A stretch of 64,000 bases of DNA, from the NCBI GenBank assembly GCA_949752795.1, contig OX457061.1, forward strand, positions 30,880,425 through 30,944,424. The letters are read 5' to 3'. Below are positions 19,830-32,284 of this stretch, one piece after another. This DNA comes from Hyperoodon ampullatus. Taxonomy: Eukaryota > Chordata > Mammalia > Artiodactyla > Ziphiidae. Each line of letters begins with the position of its first letter. Position 1 is the stretch's first letter. The position numbers and the translations under genes are program-made. Below the pieces are notes generated by a model. That model ran no database searches and was not told the origin of the DNA. It saw only the letters and a program-made list of their open reading frames with translations.

Positions 19830-22800
19830 CCTTCCTTCTGCTGTACTGAGAACTATATTTAAATAGTATATTAAATGTAGCTTAGATACCACTTTTCTGT
19901 CACTGAAATTCAGAGACTGTGTACTATTTACTCTGGCTTTAAAGTGTATGTGTGTTTGGGTGGGGTGGGTGTTGGTTTTCAGTCAGTTTACCCTAAACCA
20001 GAGGTAAGAATGTAACAATTTGCAGCAGGGTCTGTATAAGTGGTGGTTATAAACTGAAGACTCCTGGGACCCTTAACTGCTGTGCATTTCCTCCTGGGCC
20101 CTTCTGCATTTTCTTTTAAGAACTTAAGTCTGAACAAGTCTATCATGGCAGTAAGTTTTCTAAAAGTGACTGCAATTGTGTCCTTTCCCTGTAACTCAGA
20201 TTCTCAAGAATACAGTTTTAATAAGGAATATATATTTATATATTTAGTCTTTGGAGACCCATGGCCTCTGAAAGGGTTAATGTAATTGATACTAACATTA
20301 TTTAATAGTATCAGTAAGGCTCAGGAGAGCAGTAAGAAAGGAAAGGGTGAAGAAAATGGCCATGGTGAAGTTGGAAGACTGTGGCACAAATGATTTGCAT
20401 GCACATGGGGATCAAATTACAAAGGCAGAGATTTTTACCACTGGAGCAAAGCTGGAGTTTTTTGTTTGTTTGAACTAAACTGCACTTTAAAACCTCAGTT
20501 GTTTTCAAACTGATTTTGCATGTGATTTTGTATTTTCATAAATTCTAAAAACTTCAAGTGTTGGAAGACAGTTCTGAAAACATCAAGTTTTAAAGTCTAG
20601 CATATTAAATATATTTTGAAACTAGCCCTACTTTTACATCAAGAAAAACATTTCGGAATGGACATTGGTGGTAGAAGTAGATTTCAGTTATGCATGTATG
20701 GAAATAATATTTTAATAAGATACTTCATTTTAAAATTAAATGCAATTCTAGTTTTGGTGATAATTTTTAAAGGTTTAATCTGAGTTTTATAGTTTAATCT
20801 GAGAAAGTAAACCAAGACCAAGTGGAAACACACGTTTCTGTTGAGGTAGTGACAAGCAGACAGGGTAGGGAGCCTCCTGGGGTGAAGGAACATTTCCCCA
20901 TAACCTGCTGCTCACTAGGCTCTCTGCTCTGTAGGTGGTGCTCCACATGCCATCCCATTTATGTAAGAATACTGTAAGCAGGGTTTCCCCAAGTACGTGC
21001 TCCTGTAGCACCAGGGCTACGAGATGGTACTCCAAGAAGGGGATCTGAGGTCAGAAAAGTTTGGGAAGTTCCTGCATGTTCCATACCCACCCCACTCCCC
21101 CAGTTTGTGGAGCCACAGTGCTTATCAGCCTGTTTAAAAGCTCCACATCCCCACACCTGAAACCAGTTTAACTTGGCTTACTTGACCTTCAGTCAGTTCA
21201 TTTGTCCTTAAAATTTATTTTTTTTCATTGCATCTTGAGGAACTGTTCTCCTACAGGACACACTTTGAGAAACAGTGCTTGAAATATTCCTTCTCAATTT
21301 CCTCAAGTGAGAACAAAAGTGAGTGTGGTAGCAAGACTGTTGTTCATCAGGTAACCCTTAGTAGGAAGCGCTTAGCAGATTTGAAGCTGAGTTTGAGCAC
21401 ATGACAAACTTCAACATGTTCTTTACAGTACTGGCAAAATAATGTGGATAAGTATCAAGTCACTCAAGTATATTAGGAAAATGTAAAACCCTTTCATGTG
21501 AATAATTTCTCAGATTTGTAGTTTGAGATTGCCAAGAAGTTGGGAAGGTTAAGGGTTTACAGAAGGATCCTTCAACTTTGGAACTTCAGAATAGAACTGC
21601 TGTGAGGCCAGCTGGGCCAACAGCTAGAGAGGGAACCAGCCATCTGCGCTTGGGGTTTTCTTCTCCTTTTGCCTGGGGTCTGCAGTAGAGATTACAGGGG
21701 TAGTTGTAGTTATTGCTCAGCATTCCAAATGGACATCTGCAGATGGCACCTGCTCATCGAATGCTGACTATCTTTTGTTAGAGAAAGAATCCAGGACAGA
21801 GGTGATATTACAGGGGCTAAGCAAATAATAGATCCCAAATAAATGTTTATTGAATATATGTGGTGGGGGCATGGGGTATTCAGAGACTAGAATTTTAGTT
21901 TATGATGCTAATGATTCTTGTCAAAATTACTATTAAAACAAAGGTAACCTGTCAATGGAAGGAAATGGGAATGAACCTGAAAATTAAGCCACTATTTGAA
22001 ATGTTTCAAGTTAATTCTGGTGATTTGAACCTGACCTTGTTAGCATGTGTTCCCACATTATAATGAAGTCTTGGTAAAGACATTAATACTAGCCAGTCAG
22101 GAAAAAAAAGAGCACATCATAAGCTAGAGACCAGTGGGCCTCATCAGCCCTGGTCAATAGATTTATAAGAACAGAGGCTTACCTTTCCTGCTGCCACCTG
22201 TGCCCCCCTTCTTTTTTGTTTTTTTTTTTTTTTTTTTACTGGCTCACAGTACAGGATGTACAGTGAAAGCTCTTCTGGCCCATCTTCTCATACCTGCCTG
22301 GGAGCAGTGTGGGTAGAGCTACAAATTCTGCTTATTTTGTTCAGAGTGCGGCCAGAAGGTTGAAGAGCAGCCTGCAGCAATGACCCGTGCCTGTGACTGG
22401 TACTCGGGTGAGGGGAAGGCACTGAAAAGAAAAAAAGAAAATCAAGAATGTTAGTAGAATAAAGAGGAAATTCCAGGCTAGTCACATGCTTTGATTAGGT
22501 TCAGCATTTATTGACCAGTACGCTGCTTAGGGTGCTAAGTACTGGATTCAACCAAGAAGGAGACTTTCCGTCTAGAAGTGTGCAGTCAGTTAACGGAGAG
22601 AAGGTGGAGGGGCGTCCACAGAGTGTCGGGGCTCACCTGAGTCTCTGTTTCTTAAGTAGCCAAAAGTCACACAGTTTACAGGGTACACAGTAATACCCTG
22701 TAATACTGTTAATTTCTTAATTAAATACCGATAATTTCAGTATTTAATTGATAACTGATAATTTCTTGGTAGATTCTAAACTAAGTTTTAAAACTAAGAA

Positions 22801-23160
22801 CTAGAAATACAAAAGTGTCCTGAGGGAACATAGACATTTTTTAAAGTAGGATCCATGTCAGCTCTTAACTGGTAAGGATGAAGTTTAGTAAACTTTGGGA
22901 TAAATTTATTGTCTCTGTAGTCATGACAGTATTTTATTAGACAGAGTGAAAGAAAAAATACTGGCCTTGAGTAGAAAATAACATAAAGCTTCCCTGAAGC
23001 CTGTGGACAAGTCACACTCTTGAGGTGGTCCCGTAAAAAAGATGGGACCTATAATGTGTTTAATATTTTAATTTCCATGTTGAAATGACCAACGTTGAAG
23101 CTGAGGTGTGATTTTTTTTTCTTTGATAGCACTAGGTTCTAGAAACTTTATTTAAAGTAG
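19830..23160. other. Intron 1 segment, mostly unassigned
   Basis: No gene recognised. It contains a poly(T) tract at about 22216-22236 and an AT-rich palindromic patch near 22695-22765 with repeated 'gataatttc' motifs. 'gatcccaaataaatgtttattgaa' near 21830 may be an L2 end. Confidence 0.45.
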
Positions 23161-23494
23161 AACAAATCAAGTGTCCCTTTGCTGTTGTTCTCTAATCTCA
23201 GGTGGCTCTCTTGCAGCTCGTCTGCATCTAGTGACTGAACCACAGGTCTCTGCCCTTTCACTCTGCCAGGAAGCCCATGACCACTCTTGCCATGGCCCTA
23301 AGGTCTCCTACCTAACTGGGCACTGTGACCTGTTTAATGTCCCACCGCCATCAAACCACAGGACCCAGAGTGGATTCTTCATTTCTTAACACCCATCACA
23401 CCATGGCTTGTTTCTCTTCCGGCTTTCTCCCACTCAGACAGGCATTTTCTTTTCTACTCTTTTTTTATATCTCATCTGCTTCCAAAATATTTTT

Positions 23495-23847
23495 TAAATT
23501 AATTAATTAATTTATTATTTATCGTTGGCTGCATTGGGTCTTTGTTGCTGCGTATGGGCTTTCTCCCGTTGCAGCGAGCGGAGACTGCTCTTCATTGCGG
23601 TGTGCGGGCTTCTCATTGCGGTGGCTTCTCTTGTTGCGGAGCATGGGCTCTAGGCACGCCGGCTTCAGTAGTTGTGGCATGCGGGCTCAGTAGTTGCGAC
23701 TGGCGGGCTCTTGAGCACAGGCTCAGTAGTTGTGACGCACGGGCTTAGTTGCTCCGTGGCATACGGGATCTTCCCGGATCAGGGCTCGAACCCGTGTCCC
23801 CTGCATTGGCAGGCAGATTCTTAACCACTGCACCACCAGGGAAGTCC
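23495..23847 (-). mobile_element. CHR-type SINE, long form
   Basis: Minus-strand copy: left 'aattaattaatttatt' tail, 'ttggctgcattgggtctttgttgctgc', several 'cagtagttgtgg' blocks, 'cagggctcgaacccgtgtcccctgcattggcagg' (B-box region) and the end 'ccaccagggaagtccc'. Confidence 0.92.
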
Positions 23848-23949
23848 CTGATTTGTAATGTGTCCTAAGTACCTCAGCTGCTTCACCTACCAGTGTTTCT
23901 AGTCCCACTTCAGAAGGTACTAATTCAAAGGAGATGATTACCTGGAATC

Positions 23950-24160
23950 CTTTTACAGAATCCCCCAGCTGGTGGGGACTTAGAGGCCTATATTCCAGCC
24001 TACGAGGGTATGACGTCCACTAAGTAGTTTTGTTCAGGCTCTGCTTAAACACCTCCGTCAGCAGAGAACTCACTGCTTCCTGAGACAGTTAACTCTACTT
24101 TCAGGTAGTTATGAGAAATTTCTTCTTTGCACAGCTGACCTCACTGTCCATATAACTTTA
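23950..24160. repeat. Ancient repeat fragment, family not assigned
   Basis: 'agaggcctatattccagcc', 'ttcaggctctgcttaaacacctcc' and 'agagaactcactgcttcctgagacag' resemble a common mammal-wide DNA-element text ('catctagtccaacccc...tgcttgaacacctccagtgacggggagctcactacc'). Confidence 0.5.
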
Positions 24161-24250
24161 TTGTTGCTTCTGATTCTGCACCCACTAGATATATAGAATA
24201 ACTGAACAACTGAAGGTAAAACAACTGAAATCAGCCTTAATGTGTGCCAA

Positions 24251-24272
24251 GTTGTGTGTGTGTGTGTGTGTA
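24251..24272. repeat. (TG)n microsatellite
   Basis: About nine uninterrupted TG units after 'ccaagt'. Confidence 0.9.
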
Positions 24273-25124
24273 CATTTAAACTTAAAAACCCTTAGTTTAT
24301 ATAACCATTTCTAAGTGTCATGATTCCAGATCCTGTACTATTCTGCCCCTCCCCTTTTTTTTCTTCTTAGGCTTTAATTTTTTAAAGTTTATTTAATTTT
24401 TATTTTTATCAAAGCTGTACATGCATATATTTTTAAAGAGTCAAACATTAGTAGCAGGATTGTTATTTTTTTAAAGCCTTTCCCCCATTTTCTGCTGTCC
24501 TGAGGCTATCACTTTTAACTCTTTGAACTAAATCTTTTACTATTTCCCTCTGTATCTCTAACATGCTTATATTGCTACCACCTGATTCTTCAGTTTTCAG
24601 CATTAATTTTGGCCTCCACTATGGAAGATGAAGATTGTGCTCTCTTCCAAATGATTCTTTGCCCTGATTCCATGTACATGCTTCCAGTCCCCCTTTTCCT
24701 ACTGCAGAGGTAATCACAGTTTTGTTTGGATTGATGTTCAGTCTTTCCATTATGACTATGTAAATGCTCTTCACAGCTGAGTCATGTAGTATTTCATCAT
24801 TCCTCCATAATCCCATGTTGCTCTTAGAGATGATAATTGTCTTGTGTTGCTGTTTACCTAGTTTTCTGTGTACTTATTGAGGACTAATTGACCTCTACAT
24901 TCTTGCCTGGTTGTGTGAATTTCTTTGAGTCAGCACAGATGCCTTAGATAATCTTTTAATTTCAGTTTCCTGACAGACCTTTCCTGTAGCTCCAATCTGG
25001 GCTGGCCACTTCTCAGGCCTGCTTCAAAGTTATCAATTTGAGATCTGTCTTCACATCATACCAAGGATTTCCTTTGTCTTTCTTGTGCTGGTGTCCCGAT
25101 TATCTGGAACCCATGTACTTAAAA

Positions 25125-25470
25125 AAAAATTTATAAAAAACTTTTATTTTTGGCTACATTGGGTCTTTGTTGCTGCACGCAGGCTTTCTCGAGTTGCGGC
25201 AAGCGGGGGCTACTCTTCGTTGTCGCACGGGCTTCTCATTGCGGTGGCTTCTCTTGCGGCACGTGGGCCCTAGAGCGCACAGGCTTCAGTAGTTGTGGCG
25301 TGCGGGCTCAGTAGTTATGGCTTGCGGGCTCTAGAGTGCAAACTCAGTAGTTGTGGCACATGGGCTTAGTTGCTTCGCGGCATGTGGAATCTTCCCAGAC
25401 CAGGGATTGAACCCATGTGCCCTGCAATGGCAGGCACATTCTTAACCACTGTGCCACCAGGGAAGCCCCT
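25125..25470 (-). mobile_element. CHR-type SINE, long form
   Basis: Minus-strand copy: 'ttggctacattgggtctttgttgctgcacgcagg', repeated 'agtagttgtggc' blocks, 'cagggattgaacccatgtgcc' and the end 'ccaccagggaagcccc'. A-rich sequence lies on both flanks, so the exact target duplication is unclear. Confidence 0.9.
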
Positions 25471-25899
25471 AGAAAACTGTTTTTTAAAAAAAAATGGCTA
25501 TGTAGCTTTCTTTATTTTACAACTCTTTGTAAAGAAAATAAAGGAAGGAAAGGAAGGAAGAAAAAACGGTGAAATAGAATTGGAGGAAGAAAACTTGTAT
25601 TCTGCCTTCAAACTCGAAGGTCTTGCAAGTTCAAAACATCTGTGTTTGGAATGAGACCAATGAATCTAGTCAACTTGGTGGATTGAACACAGGCACTTAT
25701 CTCTGCTCCTTCCCCAAACTCCTTGGCAGAGCATAAATACAGACTCAGAACACCAGGAATCTAAGGCCCAGGGATCTCTGAGGGTGTGGGTGAGAAGAGA
25801 GGCTGAAAAACCGCAGAACTGGCTGATAGTCTGTAACTGGAGTAAGCAGACCCTCAGATCACTTCCACAGCTAAGCAGCAAGGTGACACACTGCCCTAC

Positions 25900-26720
25900 A
25901 ATATTCTATTTTCACGTTTGACACTTAGGTCTAGAATCCATTTTGAGTTCATTTTTGGATAAGGTTTGAGGTATAGGTTGGGATCTTGTTTTTTGTCTGC
26001 ATATGGTTGTCTAATTATTCCAGTTTCACAGTTTGGTGAAAAGGTTATACTTATTCCATTGAATTGCTTTTGTACCTTTTCTAAACATCAACCATATATG
26101 TGTGGGTCTCTTTTTTTTTTTTTTGGCTGTGCCATGTGGCATGTGGGATCTTAGTTTTCTGACCAGGGACTGAACCCGTGCCCCCTACATTGGGATCATG
26201 GAGTCTTAACCACTGGACTGCCTAGGAAGTCCCTAATTCTGAACTTTCATTGATCTGTTTGTCTTAACTAATACCACATGGTCTTGATTATGGTAGCTGT
26301 ATAGTATATATTGAAATCAGGTGGTGTGAATCTAACTTTTATCTTTTTAAAAAACTATTTTGGCTATTCTAGTTCTTCTGCCTTTCCTTAATACATTTTA
26401 AAATCAGTTTATCAATATCTACCCCAAAAAATCCTGCTGGGATTTTGATTTGGCTTGCGTTGAAACTATAGATCAATTAGGAAAGAATTTGTCAAATAAT
26501 ATTGAGTCTTCCAATATGTGAATGTGGTGTCCTTCTCCATTTATTTAGCCTTTGATTTCTTTCATCAGTGTTCCTGTCCTGGTGTTTTCTTTCTTGGTTT
26601 ATTCCCTTAATTTGGTAAAATACCTCCTTTAGTAGGTTCCTGAGAAAGGATATATGTAATTTTTTTGATACCTTGCATATTTTTATTCTTACTTCATACA
26701 TATTTAATATTTGGCTGGTT
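25900..26720 (-). mobile_element. Old L1 fragment (antisense ORF2 region), split by a SINE
   Basis: 'gacacttaggtctagaatccattttgagttcatttttgg', 'catatggttgtctaattattccag', 'aaaactattttggctattctag' and 'ttgtcaaataatattgagtcttccaatatgtgaa' are recognisable antisense L1 ORF2 text. The SINE at 26111-26235 interrupts it. Frames are broken. Confidence 0.7.
26111..26235 (-). mobile_element. CHR-type SINE, short form
   Basis: Poly(T), 'ggctgtgccatgtggcatgtgggatcttag', 'cagggactgaacccgtgcc' and the end 'ccactggactgcctaggaagtccct'. It is inserted inside the antisense L1 fragment. Confidence 0.88.
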
Positions 26721-27890
26721 TTAGAATTCTAGATTGGAAATTATTTCCTCTCAGAATTTAAAATGAGTTTTTCCTTTGTCTTCTTTCTGCTAGGGTGGCA
26801 GTTGAAGTCTGATGCCATTCTGATTCCTGCCTTTTTTTTGTATTAAACATGTTTAATTCTCTCTGGAACCATTTAGGATCTTCCTTGTGACCCATGTTCT
26901 GACATTTTTCAGTGACGTGCCTTTTGTGGATCTGTTTGAAACCATTATGCTGGACACTGGGGTCTTTCAATCTGGAAATTTACGTTTTGCAGTTGGGAAA
27001 TTTCTTCCGGAATTCTTCTTTTATTCCTTCCCATGTTTCCCCTGTTCCTTAATTTTCTTATCTTTTCTTTCATTTCTGAACTCCTTGTCTTCTAATCCAT
27101 ATTCAATCAGATTTCCTCAATTTATCTTTGTCCTTCTATTACATTTTTATTTCTGCTCTGAGTTCTTAATTTCATATGGTATTTTACATTGTTCTCTTCA
27201 ATATTCTTTTTTATCTTTAACCATCTGTTCTTCTCTCTCTGTGCTATGTGTGTGCATTTGTTTTAAGTTCGCTTCTCTCTGTGTCTGCATCATCTGTTTC
27301 TTCTAACTTAGTTTCTTCTGTTTGTCTCTGCATTCATGTTAAAGATTTTCTTAAATGTCTGGTGATCCTTAGCTATCTGCTCATTATTTAAGTGTTGGGC
27401 TCCAAAATGTTGCTGAAAAGCACTGTATTCGTTTGGGGATGGGATTGTTGACTATGGGGTTCACTGTAGGGTGGTCTGGCTGGCCAGTTTCCTTGGGAAA
27501 CACCCAGGGTAAGTATCTTTTGGTCTTTTCTCTTAGACTGGTCAGATTTCCCCAAAGAAGTCTCATCTAGCTTCCTGGTGGGTATTAGTCTGGCTGCCAG
27601 AGTTCTGGGACCCAAGCAGGGAAAGAACACTGGAGTGGAAGTTGGTCTCAGTATTTACTGTGTACACTTGCACTTCTTCCTTTTGTTTTCTGCCCCCCTG
27701 TCTGCAACTTTTCTGGGTAGAGGAGGGACAGCTAGTTGCCTACCTGCACATAGAGTCTCACAGCTCTTAAACAGCCTTTCATGAATCCTCCCATCTGTAG
27801 CTCCACTGTCACCTCTAGTTCCAGAGATATCATATACCACTAATTCCTGAAGTTTGGGGGAGTTCTGTGGCATAAATTGGTTTGCTTCTT
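26720..27890 (-). repeat. Probable old L1 or LINE-derived sequence (antisense)
   Basis: T-rich text continuing from the preceding L1 ('ttagaattctagattggaaattatttcctctcagaattt', 'agtgacgtgccttttgtgg', 'cctttaatacatgttctgac'-like phrases) is typical of decayed antisense L1 3' regions. The family is uncertain and part of it may be unique DNA. A 139-codon open frame at 26887-27306 is low-complexity and not a gene. Confidence 0.4.
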
Positions 27891-27934
27891 GGCTTTTCTC
27901 ACCTAGGCTCTTTATTTACATATCGTATCTGACA

Positions 27935-28502
27935 TGTGCCAACTTTGCTGCCACCACCCTTTCCGAGTTAGCATCTTGTGCTTGGTGCCTGTAGTCCTTT
28001 TTACACACAGCAGCCTCAGTGATCAAAAAGCAACTCAGATCCCATCTCTCTGAGCTTGGGGCCCTCCAGTAACTTCCAGCACACTTAAATATGATATCCA
28101 GACTTCCTCTCTACCTTTATCTGGTTCTGCCTACCTCTTCTCCTCCCTTCTTACCATTGTTTTAATTCATTATGTCTTGGCCCAGTTCTTTGTTTGCAGG
28201 CTTGTCCTTGTCAGGCCCTTCCTCTTCTCTGGCTCTACCCTCAGATCTGCCAGACTTGCTCCCTTGGTTCGGAAACAGTCCTTCCAGCCCAGCTGTGTCA
28301 TTTTTTTTTCTTTACTTGGCTCTATTTTTCTTTAAGCTGATCATCACCTGAAATCATTAATGTATTTTTATTGGCTTTTTCCTTCCATAATCTCCATGAG
28401 CAGGGATTTGTGTATTTTGTTGATTGCTGTATCCCCAGTGTTATACTTCGGCCTGGCACCTAGGAGATAGATGGTCAGTCAGTGTTTGTTGAATGAATGA
28501 TA
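27935..28502 (+). repeat. L2 LINE 3' region
   Basis: Consensus-order phrases: 'gtagtcctttttacacacagcagcc', 'ggccctccagtaacttccagc', 'ggttctgcctacctcttc', 'ctccatgagcagggatttgtgta', 'ctgtatccccagtg', 'ggcctggcacctagg' and the terminal 'tgtttgttgaatgaatga'. Confidence 0.75.
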
Positions 28503-28694
28503 CGTTACAGTATCAGTTTACATTGTTTCTTCTACCCTTCCATTTTTAGTTCAAGACCCTTCTGTTGAGAACTTCTGATGAGATAAGCCAGTTTCTGGGC
28601 AAAGGCATTCTTCCAGACTTAATCAGGTGCCCTCTGGTAAAGTGCTTAATCTTTATAGTGTCTTAAGATTGTAAAAAACAAAATTCTGTTCTTT

Positions 28695-29018
28695 TTTTCT
28701 TTTTTGGCTGCATTGGGTCTTCGTTGCTGCCCGCAGGCTTTCTCTAGTTGCAGTGAGCGGGGGGCTACTCTTTGTTGTGGTTCATGGGCTTCTCATTGCG
28801 ATGGCTTCTTGTTGCGGAGCACGGGCTCTAGGTGCGTGGGCTTCAGTAGTTGCGGCACGTGGGCTCAGTAGTTGTGGCTCACGTGCTCTAGAGCACAGGC
28901 TCAGTTGTTGTGGCTTAGTTGCTCTGCGGCATGTGGGATCTTCCCGGACCAGGGATTGAACCCATGTCCCCCACATTGGCAGGCGGATTCTTAACCACTG
29001 CCCCACCAGGGAAGTCCT
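28695..29018 (-). mobile_element. CHR-type SINE, long form
   Basis: Minus-strand copy with 'ttggctgcattgggtcttcgttgctgcccgcagg', 'cagtagttgcggc' blocks, 'cagggattgaacccatgtcc' and the end 'ccaccagggaagtcct'. An exact 14-bp target duplication 'aaattctgttcttt' lies at 28681-28694 and 29019-29032. Confidence 0.93.
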
Positions 29019-29399
29019 AAATTCTGTTCTTTGATGCCATCCGTGTAACCAATGGTTAACTTTCCGTATACTTCTTAGTCCTGTTGGAATAATAGATGAA
29101 AATACCAACTGTGGCTTTAAGGCCTTAGGTTTCATAATCCCTAGATACATTTCTCAGATTTCTGCTGCTGGGTTTTTTGTCACTTTTATTATCCCATAAT
29201 CTTGACAGCTTTCTCTTACCTCTTGGATTCGTCATTCCAGACCTTGTTAGACTTGTTCATTTTCTCTTGTAGCATGGGATGATGTTTTTCTAGAAGATTC
29301 TGACGAATTTTTAGTCTTATAGTTACCTTCTAGCTCCTCTGTTACAGATTTTGCGTTCCTTTCCTTCTTTCTGTTTGTTTCCTGGTATCATTTGTTGTT

Positions 29400-29700
29400 T
29401 TTTTAGTCACCTCCCTTAATTCCAGCTTGGTGTGGGAAAGGCTTTGTGAAGCAAATGGAATGGAATTTGGTCTTGAGGATGAATAATAACCTCAGTAGGA
29501 GTAAAGGAACTCTAGCCTGAAGGAATGGCGTGAGCAAAAGCACAGAAGCATACAATGCTTAATATGTTTGGCAAAAGTGGTTTGGAATGACTGGAGTATT
29601 GTTTATCTATAGTGTGAGATCTGGCTGAAAGGCAGATTGTGACCTTAAATGTTAGGCTCAGGATTATGGAGAGTCTGTACTGTAGTCTCATGATACTTTT
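29400..29700. repeat. Ancient LINE-like repeat (possibly L2/CR1)
   Basis: 'tgtgggaaaggctttgtgaagcaaatgg', 'ggaatggcgtgagcaaaagcacagaagc' and 'ggctcaggattatggagagtctg' match the same old repeat text as at 18.3 kb. Confidence 0.45.
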
Positions 29701-29769
29701 GTATTTCTACTGTAGGAATTATTTTTTTTCTTTTTATGTATTGGTTAGTTGGAGGTAAGGGACTTCTAA

Positions 29770-29850
29770 TTTTTTCTCCTGTCTTCAATAGCTCCTATAT
29801 AGTAGCTTGCACATAATAGGTGTTCAATGTTGAGTTGAATTCTGATAAGA
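29770..29850 (+). repeat. L2 LINE 3'-end fragment
   Basis: 'agctcctatatagtagcttgcacataataggtgttcaatgttgagttgaattc' fits the L2 terminus. Confidence 0.5.
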
Positions 29851-29892
29851 GGATTTAATTTTTCCAAGAATCTAGATGGCCAGACTTTTTCT

Positions 29893-29996
29893 TTTCTTTT
29901 TTTCTTTTTGAATTTTATTTTATTTATTTTTTTATACAGCAGGTTCTTGTTAGTTATCCATTTTATACATATTAGTGTATATATGTCAATCCCAAT
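29893..29996 (-). mobile_element. Short L1 3'-end insertion (severely 5'-truncated)
   Basis: T-rich left end (antisense poly(A)) followed by 'ttatacagcaggttcttgttagttatcc...tatgtcaatcccaatc', the antisense L1 3' terminus. An exact 12-bp duplication 'cagactttttct' lies at 29881-29892 and 29997-30008. Confidence 0.82.
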
Positions 29997-30374
29997 CAGA
30001 CTTTTTCTATTCAATTAATCTAAAAAGACTTGTATAATTTTTTTATTGCATACCTTATATGAGTTTGCACTGTGGATATTCATTTTTTGTCTTCTTTGCA
30101 TCTCCCACATCATTGTTGCCATGTATAATTTGTGATCCCTATACCAGGCAGTGCTGACATCAAGGAGGGGCCTGTGGAATATTTGGTTTCCTCGGTATCT
30201 CCAAGTCCCCGTTCTTGATAAGACAGCTAATACTTTCATAATTTTCAGTGCAGTACTGTGCAGAGGCATCTTCATGCACCCCCTTCCAGTCAGAGAACTG
30301 CCTCTGATTTTTGTGGGGACACTTTGTGTCCTTCAAAGAAGAAAATGAGCCACCGTTAACTGTCCTGTGTTAGA

Positions 30375-30490
30375 TATAACTATCCTATTTACAGATAAGA
30401 AAATAAGTTGATAGAAGTTAAAAGTCTAAAAAGATTTAGCTGGTAAGCAGATTGGGAATTAGAATACAGGTCTTATGTTATTTCCTTTCC
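30375..30490 (-). repeat. MIR SINE fragment
   Basis: 'ctatttacagataagaaaataagttgatagaagttaaaag...agctggtaagcagattgggaattagaatac' follows the antisense MIR. Confidence 0.55.
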
Positions 30491-30990
30491 TCTATTTTTT
30501 AGGTATCTCAAATTCCATTAATGGCCTGTGGGCCAATTGAAAAACAATGCAATTTATGCAGCATTGGCTAGTACATATGCTGAAAGTATGCCTTCCCCAT
30601 CTGCTAAGGGATACAGGCAAATTCAAAGCCTCTGGCCTTTCTTGTGACATATGAATGAAAATAGGTAATAAAAAGAAAAATAAACATTATTTTATACCAC
30701 ATTAAATATTATGTTAAAATACAGTAATTCCATTCAACATATTTAGTTTTTAATTTTCTTTCTGATATTTTCACCATTAACATTGTAATTCTCAAAAGGG
30801 CCTCCTCCATTTGGCATAAATTATTCCTGTTGGCTGGTAATTTTGATTAGAGTAAGAGTTACCCCAAATTTATTTCTAGGACATATAATGTTGATGAATT
30901 AGAGGTAGGGGTGTTATTCCTTATTGTCACTGTGGTTAATATGGAGTGCAGAGATGAGTGGATTACATTTTGCTTTATTAATACTTCTCA

Positions 30991-31116
30991 GGGAATTCCC
31001 TGACAAGTCCAGTGGTTAGGACTCTGCTCTTTCACTGCTGAGGGCACGGGTTCAATCCCTGGTTTGGAACTAAGATCCCTCAAGCTGCACAGTGAGACCA
31101 AAAAAAAAAAAAAAAC
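30991..31116 (+). mobile_element. CHR-type SINE, short form
   Basis: 'gggaattccctgacaagtccagtggttaggactc' head, 'gggttcaatccctgg' B-box region and 'gaccaaaaaa' tail with about 16 A. Flanks 'atacttctca' and 'acacttgtca' may be a decayed target duplication. Confidence 0.9.
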
Positions 31117-31119
31117 ACT

Positions 31120-32105
31120 TGTCAGCTAGGTGTTTTCTTTTTGTTTTTTCAGTTCTGATTGAACAGGTGCCCACTGATTTGAAAAATCCATATGTAAACT
31201 CAGGATGCTGGGCTCTTCTACCATTTCATGGTGGATGATTTGTGTAAAATTGCAACTGAGTGAATTTCATTCAAGTAATAGGAGTCTTGAAGGTGTGAGT
31301 CCATTTTGAAAAAGTCTTATGTTCTGTGTATATTGTCTGATTCTTTACCAGCCATCACAGAGCAGTGATAGTTCATACAATTGTACATATCAATATCATA
31401 GTTCCTTAACCAGTTTGGCATTGCTTTGTTTTTCCCTCAACAGAATGTGCCTAAATTTTTTGTTCTTAGTAATATTAATAATAAAATACTTTTCCTGGTT
31501 CTGATGGTCTTCAGAATCAAACAGCATTTTTAACTTGTAAGGAACTCTCAGCCCTATGTCTTCTGCATTTTATCTACACCCTCAGTCACATGTGAACGTA
31601 TACAATAGTTTTCCAAGTTATTATTTCTCTGTGCGTACAAATACATTTCACACTGCTAAAAGACAGGATTGGGTGGGAATACCGACATTTGTGTTAGAGA
31701 TAAAAGTAGTGAATAAAGCTAATAAAAAACAAAGGATCTATCCACTGGTAAGACTTTGCTTTTGCTCATTATAGCAAACTCTTATTCATGCATTCATTAG
31801 ATAAACCACTAATTCTCATTTTCCTATAAGCAGTATGAAGGTTCTCCTTTCCCGCTTTTATTCTGTTTAGCACAATATCCTTTATACCAGCATTAGATTC
31901 ATAGTTCTCTCTGGACTCTGCCCTCGGTTTAGTCATCTGGCATTTGCCCACTGAGCAAGAACTGTACTGGAGGCATACTTTTTGTATGAGCATCTTTACT
32001 CTGGCCTCCCTGCTCCCTGCTTTTACTTTTGATTGTCTCCTTTTTCGAATTTTTCTCCTTTCTGTCCAAGTCCTATCCTGATGAGCCAGCTCATATTCTT
32101 TCCTT
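31120..32105. other. Intron 1 segment without recognised elements
   Basis: No gene or clear repeat recognised. Confidence 0.4.
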
Positions 32106-32106
32106 T

Positions 32107-32251
32107 CAAGGAGCCTTTCTTTCTTTCCTTCTTTCTTCCTTTCTTTTCTTTTCCTTCCTTTCTTTCTTTCTTTCTTTCTCTCTCTCTCTCTCTCTTTCTT
32201 TCTTTCCTCTTTCCCTCCCTCCTTCCCTCCTTTCTTTCTTTCTTTCTTTTA
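32107..32251. repeat. Pyrimidine tract: compound (TTTC)n/(TC)n/(TCCC)n microsatellite
   Basis: About 145 bp of almost pure C/T on the + strand, with TTTC units, then a (TC) block at about 32180-32196, more TTTC, then CCCT/TCCC units. Mirror-symmetric polypurine-polypyrimidine DNA of this sort can form triplex structures. A CHR SINE follows 30 bp downstream. Confidence 0.92.
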
Positions 32252-32284
32252 AAGGTTACGAACTACAATGCTAAGTTTTTTTTT

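Noticed and set aside
22211..22240. Poly(T) tract as the tail of an antisense processed retrocopy
   Set aside because: No aataaa-type signal (antisense) or recognisable mRNA follows, and no target duplication was found.
26887..27306. 139-codon Phe/Leu/Ser-rich open frame
   Set aside because: It lies in T-rich, probably LINE-derived antisense DNA; the hydrophobic composition is a product of base composition, not a membrane protein.
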